This document shows positions 1 through 5,903 of a stretch of 6,128 nucleotides of DNA, piece after piece (position 1 is the first letter of the stretch; each line of letters starts with the position of its first letter). Source of the DNA: Bdellovibrionales bacterium (GTDB lineage Bacteria; Bdellovibrionota; UBA1018; CAIPTA01); contig JAKFYM010000063.1 of assembly GCA_021730855.1 (NCBI GenBank), positions 1 through 6,128 of the forward strand, in the 5' to 3' direction. The translations under genes and the position numbers were made by a program. The notes under the pieces were generated by a model. It saw only the letters and a list, made by a program, of their open reading frames with translations. It was not told the origin of the DNA and did not search any database.

Positions 1-1273
1 GGATCAGGGGCTGGCCGCCGTTCGTGAGCATGCCGAGCATCTGCTCCTTCACCTCGCGCCAGTCGCGCGTCTTGATTTCAAAGCGCTTGGTGCGCGGGTT
101 CATGGCGTAGGTATAGAGTTTTTGTTCTTCGCAGAACTCCTCGGTGAAGAATTCGTCGAGGAAGGTTACGTCGTTGTGCGCGGCGCGGACTTCGAAGATT
201 TTTTTGCGGCCCAGGCCGAGGCGGCTGTCCCACTGCTTCTTCCGCACCATATCGTCGCATTCGTCGTATTCTTTGCCGAACTTGCCTTTGTTCCAGCGGT
301 CCTCGATATGGCGGAAGAGCTCGATGCCGAGTTTGTAGGGGTTCATGCCCCCGGGCTGGGTGACCATCACGCCCGCGTGGCGGTCGGCAAAATCGATGAA
401 CTCCGAGGGCTCGAGCAGTTTCTCCGTGAGCATCTTGGAATGCCAGTAAGAGGCCCAGCCTTCGTTCATGATCTTGGTCATGCGCTGGGGCACGAAATAA
501 TAACTTTCTTCACGGATCATCGAGAGCACGTCGGCTTCCCAGTCCTCAAGGGCGGCGTTCTCGATCAGGAATAGGAGCACGTCCCGCTGCGGCTCGGCGG
601 GGAACTGGCCCTTCTCCTCTTTTTTCTTGGTCTCCACTTCCTTGCGCTTTTTTTCGAGCTCTTCTTTTGGGTTCATGAAGGAGTCGAGGTAGGAGCGTGG
701 GGCTAGGAAACGGCCGGAGTCGGGATCCTCGGCCTCGGCGGGCTGATTGCCGCGCGCGGCCTGGAAGGGTAAATAAGGATCAATTAGGTCTTCGATCGAG
801 AGGCAGCGGTCGATGAAGTTCTCCACCTCATCTTCGCCGTACTTATCCATATAGCGGCGCACGCGCGAGGCGTGGTTGGCCATCTGGTTGAGCATCTTGC
901 GGTTGGTCTTCGAGAACCACACATTGTTTTTGAAAAAATCGCAGTGGCCGAATACGTGGGCCATCACCAGTTTTTGGTCGATATAGGGATTGGAGTTGAG
1001 TAGGTAGGCGTAGCAGGGATCGGTATTGATCACCATCTCGTAGATCTTCTGCATGCCCCATTCGTAGCCCTTGGAGAGCTGGTCGTATTGCATGCCGAAG
1101 CGCCAGTGCGGGTAGCGCTTGGGGAAACCTCCGCCGGCGGCCACCTGGTTCACCTGGTCGTAGTCGAGCATCTCGAAAATCACCTCGAAACAATCGAGGC
1201 CAAAACTCTCGGCCACGCCTTTTACTTTGGCGTGGAGGGCGTTGAGCTCGGGAGGCAAAGGAGTGGGACGCAT
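1..1273 (-). CDS. spoVR: SpoVR/YcgB family protein, C-terminus cut off by window edge
   Basis: This is the amino-terminal 424 residues of a SpoVR-family protein; the frame stays open to the window edge. Bacillus SpoVR is about 470 residues and E. coli YcgB about 510, so some 50-90 residues are missing. Recognisable family signatures are MAHVFGHCDFFKNN (residues 104-117, usually AHVYGHNDFFKNN), MNEGWASYWH (269-278), HWRFGMQYDQLSKGYEWGMQ (56-75) and a late LTNGGQP (416-422). The conserved His and Glu residues in the first two motifs look like a metal or active site, though no reaction is established. A Lys/Glu-rich stretch at 204-222 is probably a surface linker or short coiled coil. There is no signal peptide or membrane segment, so it is cytosolic. 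The start ATG shares one base with the yeaH stop (TAATG) and is preceded by GGGAAAGGG. In Bacillus SpoVR is needed for normal spore cortex; in non-sporulating bacteria it travels with PrkA and YeaH. Family assignment is very secure; biochemical role is not. Confidence 0.96.
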   Translation of the reverse strand, partial: MRPTPLPPELNALHAKVKGVAESFGLDCFEVIFEMLDYDQVNQVAAGGGFPKRYPHWRFGMQYDQLSKGYEWGMQKIYEMVINTDPCYAYLLNSNPYIDQKLVMAHVFGHCDFFKNNVWFSKTNRKMLNQMANHASRVRRYMDKYGEDEVENFIDRCLSIEDLIDPYLPFQAARGNQPAEAEDPDSGRFLAPRSYLDSFMNPKEELEKKRKEVETKKKEEKGQFPAEPQRDVLLFLIENAALEDWEADVLSMIREESYYFVPQRMTKIMNEGWASYWHSKMLTEKLLEPSEFIDFADRHAGVMVTQPGGMNPYKLGIELFRHIEDRWNKGKFGKEYDECDDMVRKKQWDSRLGLGRKKIFEVRAAHNDVTFLDEFFTEEFCEEQKLYTYAMNPRTKRFEIKTRDWREVKEQMLGMLTNGGQPLI

Positions 1274-2394
1274 TATTTCCCTTTCCCGAGGAAATCCTTG
1301 ATCGACTTCATGATTCCCTCCTTGTTTTCGATTTTGGAGAGCGCGAGCTTGTCGTGCCCCTCTTTGAAGTATTCCTGCAGGTCCTTTAAAAATTGCCCCG
1401 AACCGTAGCGGCTTTCCACCTGGCCGTAGCAGAACATATTGATCTTCGGGAAGAGCTGCTTTTGCAGGATCTCGAAACAGAGCTTGGTATCCTCGCCGCT
1501 CCAGTTGTCGCCGTCGGAAAAGTGGAAGGGATAGATATTCCACTGCTCGGGCGGGTAGTCGGTCTCGATTAACTTCATGCAAGTTTTATAGGCCGAAGAA
1601 ATGAGCGTGCCCCCGCTCTCGCGCGTGGAGTAGAAGGTTTTTTCGTCCACCTCGCGGGCCACGGTGTCGTGGATGATGTAGCGGGTTTCGAGGCCCTTGT
1701 ACTGGGAGCGCAGCCAGGTGTCGAGCCAGAAGCTCTCGGTGCGCACGATCTCTTTTTGCTCGTCGCCCATCGAGCCGGAGACGTCCATCATATAGATGAT
1801 CACGGCATTGGCGTCCATCTCCTGCGTGGTCTTCCAGGAGCGGAAGCGCAAATCGCGGCGGACGGGAACGATGATTGGGTTCTCGGGATCATAGGTGCCC
1901 GAAGCGATCTGGCGCTTGAGGGCTTCTTGAAAGGAACGCTTGAAGTTGCGTAAGGAATTTGGGCCCTGGTGGGCGATGCCGGTGTAGCGGTCTTTGTCTT
2001 TTTCGAGAATTTCTTTGCCCTTGGGCTCGATGCGCGGGAGCTCGAGTTCGTCGGCAAGGATTTCGGCCAGCTCTTGGAGGGTGAGGTCCACTTCGAGGGA
2101 GTGTTCGCCGGGCTGGTCGCCCGCTTGGCCGCCGCCCTCTTTGCCTTGCTGGGGTTGGCCGTTGGCGTCCACTTCGTCGCCGGGTTTGCCGTCGCCCTGG
2201 CCCACGCCTCCCTCACCCTTGCCGAACTTAAAGCGCGGGATCTCGATCTGCGGCATCGGGATGGAGACGGTGTCCTTCCCCTTGCGCACGATCATGTCGC
2301 CGTTGGAGATGTATTTTTTCAAGTCCTGCTTGATCTTGCCCTTGATGATGTTGCGAAAACGGGCGTGATCGCGCTGGATGTTAAAGAGCGACAT
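1273..2394 (-). CDS. yeaH: YeaH/YhbH family (DUF444) protein with von Willebrand A-like domain
   Basis: A 373-residue DUF444 protein, a little shorter than Bacillus YhbH (about 390) and E. coli YeaH (about 430). The N-terminal segment (1-57) opens with FNIQRDHARFRNIIKGKIK, typical of the family. Residues 58-100 form a Gly/Gln/Asp-rich, low-complexity hydrophilic linker. A von Willebrand A-like fold follows from about 195: the MIDAS motif is MMDVSGSMG (D204, S206, S208), with T263 in ESGGT and D294 in FSDGDNW as likely further metal ligands. No signal peptide or membrane helix is visible, so it should be cytosolic. By family knowledge it partners PrkA; a MIDAS domain beside an AAA+ protein recalls MoxR/VWA and chelatase pairs, which is analogy only. 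The ATG at 2394 lies inside the end of the upstream small ORF and has AAGGGAG four bases upstream; the stop overlaps the spoVR start. yhbH would be an equally valid symbol. Confidence 0.96.
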   Translation of the reverse strand: MSLFNIQRDHARFRNIIKGKIKQDLKKYISNGDMIVRKGKDTVSIPMPQIEIPRFKFGKGEGGVGQGDGKPGDEVDANGQPQQGKEGGGQAGDQPGEHSLEVDLTLQELAEILADELELPRIEPKGKEILEKDKDRYTGIAHQGPNSLRNFKRSFQEALKRQIASGTYDPENPIIVPVRRDLRFRSWKTTQEMDANAVIIYMMDVSGSMGDEQKEIVRTESFWLDTWLRSQYKGLETRYIIHDTVAREVDEKTFYSTRESGGTLISSAYKTCMKLIETDYPPEQWNIYPFHFSDGDNWSGEDTKLCFEILQKQLFPKINMFCYGQVESRYGSGQFLKDLQEYFKEGHDKLALSKIENKEGIMKSIKDFLGKGK

Positions 2395-2785
2395 GCCGCT
2401 CCCTTCCCCGCATCGTGCCGTGCAAGGCCTGGAAGAGGCTGGCCTCTTCCATCTCCTCGGAGCGCACGCTGAGGTAAATGCCTAAATTGTCGTCGCGGAA
2501 CACAAAATCGCAGCCGGGCAGCAGGGCCTCTTCCTTGTTCGAGAGCAACCACTCTTGGCAAGCCAGATTTCCCTGCACTTCCTGCAAACCGGCCAGGGCG
2601 CCGGTATTGGTTCGCAGGAAGGCCGAATGCGTTTGGTCCGATTGGGTGAACTGCACTTCTCCGCGCGGAGAGGTGTAGATCTTTTGCACGACGGAGGGGG
2701 AGAGCTCTCCGCTTGGCAGCCAGCGTCCACCACTGGCCTGCACGTCCGTGCTTGTCAAAAGCAGCATCCATACTGCAATAGTCAT
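2381..2785 (-). CDS. Unrecognised 134-residue protein, possibly exported, inside the prkA-yeaH operon
   Basis: I do not recognise this protein. It begins 17 bp after the prkA stop, behind a strong GGGAGGG site, and its last 14 bases overlap the yeaH start, so it is built into the operon and probably coupled to both neighbours. Codon choice resembles the flanking genes (G/C-rich third positions), supporting real coding. The N-terminus (MTIAVWMLLLTSTDVQA) is short and hydrophobic and ends in V-Q-A followed by Ser-Gly, a plausible signal-peptidase site near residue 17. It lacks the usual basic residue after Met, so export is only moderately supported. The predicted mature part has two cysteines (C76, C92) that could form a disulfide outside the cytoplasm, and an acidic stretch at 110-114. 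The C-terminus turns Arg-rich (RGRER, 126-130), which may partly reflect the embedded yeaH ribosome-binding site. No enzymatic motif is seen. Alternatives are a small membrane-anchored or cytosolic accessory factor. Confidence 0.75.
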   Translation of the reverse strand: MTIAVWMLLLTSTDVQASGGRWLPSGELSPSVVQKIYTSPRGEVQFTQSDQTHSAFLRTNTGALAGLQEVQGNLACQEWLLSNKEEALLPGCDFVFRDDNLGIYLSVRSEEMEEASLFQALHGTMRGRERHVAL

Positions 2786-2788
2786 TTT

Positions 2789-2795
2789 CCCTCCC
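2789..2795 (-). promoter_or_regulatory. Shine-Dalgarno site of the small ORF between prkA and yeaH
   Basis: GGGAGGG on the minus strand lies three bases before the ATG at 2785, entirely within the 17-bp gap after the prkA stop. In-frame codons between that ATG and the prkA end contain no ATG, GTG or TTG, so this site decides the start and is a main argument that the small ORF is translated. The spacing is somewhat short but within the usable range. Confidence 0.7.
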
Positions 2796-2802
2796 AGGAA
2801 AC

Positions 2803-4869
2803 TTACGCCCGGTCTTTCGTATCTCCGCGCGCGAAGATCGAAGCCACGTAATTGAGGATGTCGGTGGCCGAGATATCGTCGTAGCCAAAATCGCGAATGA
2901 GGCGCGTCTTCACCACATCGATTTTTTCCTGCATGCCTTTGTCGACCACATTGGAGACCAGGCTCGAGAGCTTGATCGAGTCTTTTTGGTCCTCGAACAG
3001 CTTCATCTCGAGCGCGCGGTGGAGGCGCTCATTGGTCTTGTAGTCGAAGCTCTTGCCTTCTACGGCGAGGGCACCGATATAGTTCATGATCTCGCGGCGG
3101 AAATCATCTTTGCGGCTCTCGGGCACATCGATCTTCTCCTCGATCGAGCGCATCATGCGCTCATCGGGCTGCTCGAGCTGGCCGGTATAACGATTGCGCA
3201 CTTTTTCCCGCTGCGTATAGGCCTTGATATTGTCGATATAGTTGCCGCAGAGGTTGCCGATCGCCGATTCGTCGGCCGAGATCGCGCGCTGCACTTCGTT
3301 CTTGATGATGTCTTCGTACTCTTGTTTCACGGCGGCGAGGAGCTCTTTGTACTCCCGGCGCTTCTCTTCGCTCGAGAGCAGGGTGTGGTGGCGCAAGCCG
3401 CTTTCGAGCTCGTTGAAGAGCATGAAGGGATTCACGCAGCCGAGGTGACCGTACTTCACCAGGGTGTTGGAGATCTTGTCTTGGATATAGCGGGGCGAGA
3501 TGCCGTCGAGGCCTTCGCGCACGGCTTCTTTCCTCAGCTCCTTCACATTGTCTTCGGTATACCCAGAAAGTGTTTTGCCGTTGTAGAGTTTCAGCTTCTG
3601 CATCAGCGAGAGATCGCTCTTTTTGGGAGCTTCCAGGCGGGTGAGGATTGCCCACATCGCGGCCATCTCGATCGTATGCGGAGCAATGAACACGCCCTGT
3701 ACCTTGCCCTTGCCAAAGTCCTTTTCGTAGATGCGGATCTCTTCGTGGAGCTTGGTGATATAGGGGATGTCGATCTTCACCGTACGGTCGCGTAAGGCTT
3801 CCATGAACTCGTTGTTCTGGAGCTTGCGGAACTCGGGCTCGTTGGTGTGGCCGATGATCACTTCATCGATCGAAGTCTGGGCGAATTTTTTAGGTTTCAC
3901 CACATGCTCCTGCGAGGCGCCGAGCAGGTCGTAGAGGAAGGCCACGTCGAGTTTCAGCACTTCCACGAACTCGATCACGCCGCGATTGGCCACTTGGAAT
4001 TCGCCGTCGAAATTGAAGGCGCGGGGATCGGAGTCGGAACCGAATTCGGCGATCTTGCGGTAGTTGATGTCGCCCGTGAGCTCGGTCGAATCTTGGTTCT
4101 TCTCGTCTTTGGGCTGGAAGGTGCCGATTCCGATTCTGTCTTTCTCGGAGAGCACGAAACGCGTCACCTTCACGTGGTCCATCACCTTAGCCCAGTCGCC
4201 CTTATGGCGCGCCATGAGCTCGCGGAAAATAAAGCGCATCGGGGGCGAGAGCTCGCCGCGGATACGGATCTTGTAGTTGGCTTTGGCGGTTTTATTGAGC
4301 TCGTCCTCAAAGGCCGCACGGGCATTCTCGGGGATGAGCATCAAGGGATCTTCGTTCATCGGGGAGCGCATCTCGCCGGTGGAGCCAACCAATCCGTGTT
4401 TAGGATCGTCCACGAACTTGAAGGTATAGACAGCCCCTTCGGGAGTGTAGGAATAGCGCTCCACGCCTTTTTTGAGGAGGCGGGCGATCGTGGATTTCGC
4501 GGAGCCCACAGGTCCGTGCAGGAGCAGGACGCGCTTCTCAGTGCCGTAGCCCAAGGCGGCGGAGCGCAGGAAGTTCACGAGCTTCATCAAGTGCACGTCG
4601 AGGCCGAAAACTGCGTCTTTTCCGTTGTCGATGGGATCTTCGAAAAACTTATAGTGGGTGACTTCTTTTTTGTACTCGATGAATTGGCTCGTGCCGAAAC
4701 CAAGAATCAAATCGTACATCCGCTGAAAAGCGTTGCGCGCGATATTGGGTTGGGTTTTGACCATCTCCAAATACTGCGAAAAGTTTCCTTCCCAGTGTAA
4801 GTCCTGGAAATTTTTTGGGCTCTGCAGCCCGGCCACAAACTGGAAAAAATCTTTGGTATTGCCGCTCAT
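2803..4869 (-). CDS. prkA: PrkA-family AAA+ Ser/Thr protein kinase (YeaG homologue)
   Basis: A 688-residue PrkA, some 40-60 residues longer than the Bacillus (631) and E. coli YeaG (644) proteins. The N-terminal part contains the family segment LHWEGNFSQYLEMVKTQP (24-41). The AAA+ module has Walker A GPVGSAKST (119-127, K125). A Walker B-like strand is VIEFVEV (298-304), with E303 in the position of the usual catalytic acid. A sensor-1-like HTNEPEF follows (341-347, N343), then EALRDR (358-363), which may hold the arginine finger. DPRAFNFDGE (281-290) is a further PrkA hallmark. The C-terminal region (about 415-680) matches the PrkA C-terminal domain, historically called kinase-like, and is mostly helical and charged. 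It is soluble, with no signal or membrane segment. PrkA was described as a serine protein kinase, and in Bacillus later as an AAA+ protease; sequence alone cannot decide. The start has AAGGAGAGGG upstream, and a strong promoter lies further upstream. It leads the operon with the small ORF, yeaH and spoVR. Confidence 0.97.
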   Translation of the reverse strand: MSGNTKDFFQFVAGLQSPKNFQDLHWEGNFSQYLEMVKTQPNIARNAFQRMYDLILGFGTSQFIEYKKEVTHYKFFEDPIDNGKDAVFGLDVHLMKLVNFLRSAALGYGTEKRVLLLHGPVGSAKSTIARLLKKGVERYSYTPEGAVYTFKFVDDPKHGLVGSTGEMRSPMNEDPLMLIPENARAAFEDELNKTAKANYKIRIRGELSPPMRFIFRELMARHKGDWAKVMDHVKVTRFVLSEKDRIGIGTFQPKDEKNQDSTELTGDINYRKIAEFGSDSDPRAFNFDGEFQVANRGVIEFVEVLKLDVAFLYDLLGASQEHVVKPKKFAQTSIDEVIIGHTNEPEFRKLQNNEFMEALRDRTVKIDIPYITKLHEEIRIYEKDFGKGKVQGVFIAPHTIEMAAMWAILTRLEAPKKSDLSLMQKLKLYNGKTLSGYTEDNVKELRKEAVREGLDGISPRYIQDKISNTLVKYGHLGCVNPFMLFNELESGLRHHTLLSSEEKRREYKELLAAVKQEYEDIIKNEVQRAISADESAIGNLCGNYIDNIKAYTQREKVRNRYTGQLEQPDERMMRSIEEKIDVPESRKDDFRREIMNYIGALAVEGKSFDYKTNERLHRALEMKLFEDQKDSIKLSSLVSNVVDKGMQEKIDVVKTRLIRDFGYDDISATDILNYVASIFARGDTKDRA

Positions 4870-4881
4870 GGATTTTCCCTC

Positions 4882-4897
4882 TCCTTGGGTCCTTGGG
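4882..4897. repeat. Tandem 8-bp repeat in the prkA leader
   Basis: TCCTTGGG occurs twice head to tail on the plus strand, so CCCAAGGA twice on the mRNA strand. It lies between the predicted prkA transcription start and the ATG, and its proximal end overlaps the AAGGAG part of the Shine-Dalgarno site. It could be chance, a protein-binding site or a slippage-prone tract; nothing else in the window repeats it. Confidence 0.5.
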
Positions 4898-4918
4898 GAA
4901 CTGGGCCCCTATGAGTCA

Positions 4919-4947
4919 ATTATCCGCGGCGGCTCCAGTGAAGTCAA
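4919..4947 (-). promoter_or_regulatory. Near-consensus sigma-70-like promoter of the prkA operon
   Basis: On the minus strand TTGACT (4947-4942) is followed by exactly 17 bp and then GATAAT (4924-4919), each hexamer five of six to the housekeeping consensus. Initiation would fall near 4912, giving a leader of about 42 nt that includes the prkA Shine-Dalgarno site. No GG-N10-GC sigma-54 element was seen in the divergent region, so the operon looks served by a primary-type sigma factor; a sigma-S-type factor could also use this site. It points away from the phosphatase gene. Confidence 0.75.
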
Positions 4948-5025
4948 AGGCTTATACGGCCGAGCGCTCAGATCAAATTTAGGCGCGTGCCGCTGACTTA
5001 CGCGTTTGGAGGTAGGCCTTTCCCC

Positions 5026-5053
5026 TAGACTTAAACAAGTCCTTTGCTAGCCT
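5026..5053 (+). promoter_or_regulatory. Candidate promoter of the PP2C gene, probably giving a leaderless mRNA
   Basis: TAGACT (5026-5031), a 16-bp spacer and TAGCCT (5048-5053) resemble -35 and -10 elements. Initiation would fall at about 5060, the A of the ATG. The only purine run, AGG at 5057-5059 directly abutting the ATG, is too close to act as a Shine-Dalgarno site, which agrees with a leaderless transcript. The match to consensus is modest, but the same CCTTTGYTAG arrangement precedes the next gene. Confidence 0.5.
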
Positions 5054-5059
5054 ATTAGG

Positions 5060-5803
5060 ATGAAGATTGTGGCCGCGGGCTCCACGAATATCGGACGAAA
5101 ACGCAAGGTAAACCAGGACTCCTATAGGATCGAGCCCGAGAGCCAGCTGTTTGTGGTGGCCGATGGCATGGGCGGGCATGCCGGGGGTGAGACCGCTTCG
5201 CGCCTGACGGTGGAGACCGTGATGCAGTCGATGCTGAGCGATAAATTGGGCTCGCTCTCGATGGATCCCGCCGATCTGGTGATGGGCGCCGTGCACCGCG
5301 CGAATACTGCCGTCTACAGCACCGCAGAAAAAAACCACGAGCTCGCCGGTATGGGCACCACGGTGGTGACCATGTATTTCGCTGGCGGAAAAATTTATGT
5401 GGGCCATGTGGGCGATAGCCGGGTGTATATGGCCAAGCGCGGGCAGCTTTGGCAGGTGACCAAAGACCACAGCTTGGTGAATGAAAAACTAAAGGCCGGC
5501 GTGATTACCCGTGATCAACTCAAGCGCGATAAATCGCGGAACGTGATCACGCGCTCGGTGGGGTTTGAATCCTCGGTGCTCGTGGATGTGTACCAAAAAG
5601 AAGTGCATCCTGGGGAGCTCTACCTGGCCTGCTCCGACGGGCTCTCGGGCATGGTGGACGATGCCGAATTGATCCACGTGATTGACGAGCTCGGGTGGGA
5701 TGGGGACGATTTACAGCCCCTCGTAGAGAACTTGATTGAGCGCGCGAACGCACATGGCGGAGACGACAATGTGACGGCCGTGGTGGTGCGGGTGGAGAAG
5801 TAA
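5060..5803 (+). CDS. PP2C/PPM-family protein serine/threonine phosphatase
   Basis: A complete 247-residue stand-alone PP2C catalytic domain, close to the usual length of bacterial Stp1/PrpC/PstP phosphatases. It hydrolyses phosphate from Ser/Thr residues of proteins using two or three Mn/Mg ions. The motifs occur in order: RKVNQDS (15-21, D20), VVADGMGGHAGGE (32-44, D35 and G36), GTT (99-101), VGHVGDSR (114-121, D119), KDHSLV (135-140), RNVITRSVG (160-168), LACSDGLSGM (189-198, D193) and GGDDNVTAVVV (233-243, D236). All expected metal ligands are present, so it should be active. There is no signal peptide or transmembrane segment, so it acts in the cytosol. It is transcribed divergently from prkA with 190 bp between the two start codons. 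Such phosphatases more often sit beside Hanks-type kinases; none is visible here, so PrkA or proteins it modifies become candidate substrates. That link is inference from position. prpC or stp would be family labels only. Confidence 0.96.
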   Translation: MKIVAAGSTNIGRKRKVNQDSYRIEPESQLFVVADGMGGHAGGETASRLTVETVMQSMLSDKLGSLSMDPADLVMGAVHRANTAVYSTAEKNHELAGMGTTVVTMYFAGGKIYVGHVGDSRVYMAKRGQLWQVTKDHSLVNEKLKAGVITRDQLKRDKSRNVITRSVGFESSVLVDVYQKEVHPGELYLACSDGLSGMVDDAELIHVIDELGWDGDDLQPLVENLIERANAHGGDDNVTAVVVRVEK

Positions 5804-5812
5804 TTTCGGCGC

Positions 5813-5834
5813 GGCCCGAGGAACCTCTTGGGCC
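5813..5834. terminator. Weak hairpin after the PP2C gene, possible terminator
   Basis: GGCCC at 5813-5817 pairs with GGGCC at 5830-5834, and GAG at 5818-5820 with CTC at 5825-5827 around a GAAC loop, leaving a two-base TT bulge. It begins nine bases after the phosphatase stop. No run of T follows on either strand, so it is a poor intrinsic terminator; it may stabilise the mRNA 3' end or be fortuitous. Confidence 0.3.
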
Positions 5835-5867
5835 ATCGTAAAAATCAAATCCGCACGCCCGCATGCA

Positions 5868-5896
5868 TTGACTCTCCCCCCTCCCTTTGTTAGAAC
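5868..5896 (+). promoter_or_regulatory. Candidate promoter of the downstream exported-protein gene, leaderless type
   Basis: TTGACT (5868-5873), a 17-bp spacer and TAGAAC (5891-5896) form a plausible sigma-70-like promoter. Initiation would fall at 5903 or 5904, at or next to the ATG. The bases before the ATG (CCCCCTCA) are pyrimidine-rich with no Shine-Dalgarno site, which supports a leaderless message. The gene therefore has its own promoter and need not be read through from the phosphatase. Confidence 0.55.
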
Positions 5897-5903
5897 CCCC
5901 TCA

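Noticed and set aside
122..574. A 150-codon plus-strand frame antisense to spoVR
   Set aside because: SpoVR on the opposite strand is unmistakable through motifs and continuous frame, and the antisense product is low in complexity with no recognisable features.
1..1273. Inference that the organism forms spores because of spoVR
   Set aside because: SpoVR, PrkA and YeaH are widespread in non-sporulating proteobacteria, so the gene names do not imply sporulation.
1969..2472. A 167-codon plus-strand frame antisense to yeaH, with hydrophobic stretches
   Set aside because: The apparent hydrophobic segments come from the complement of the Gly/Gln/Asp-rich linker codons in yeaH, and there is no independent support for it.
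2319..2888. A 189-codon minus-strand frame spanning the end of prkA and the start of yeaH
   Set aside because: It overlaps three better-supported frames, is Arg/Pro/Ala-rich in the manner of an out-of-frame translation, and lacks a ribosome-binding site.
2986..4800. Two long plus-strand open frames (2986-3795, 269 codons; 3847-4800, 317 codons) antisense to prkA
   Set aside because: They lie opposite a clear PrkA gene, have compositions rich in His, Val, Leu, Glu and Phe typical of the complement of biased codons, show no Shine-Dalgarno site or recognisable domain, and are explained by codon bias in prkA.
4870..5059. Possible riboswitch or small RNA in the divergent intergenic region
   Set aside because: The predicted prkA leader is only about 42 nt, no extended stem-loop with a U-tract was seen, and promoter elements account for most of the region.
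4979..5470. A 163-codon minus-strand frame opposite the 5' half of the phosphatase gene
   Set aside because: His/Ala/Gly-rich composition is the reverse complement of PP2C codons; its reading would enter the prkA promoter region and it has no start signals.
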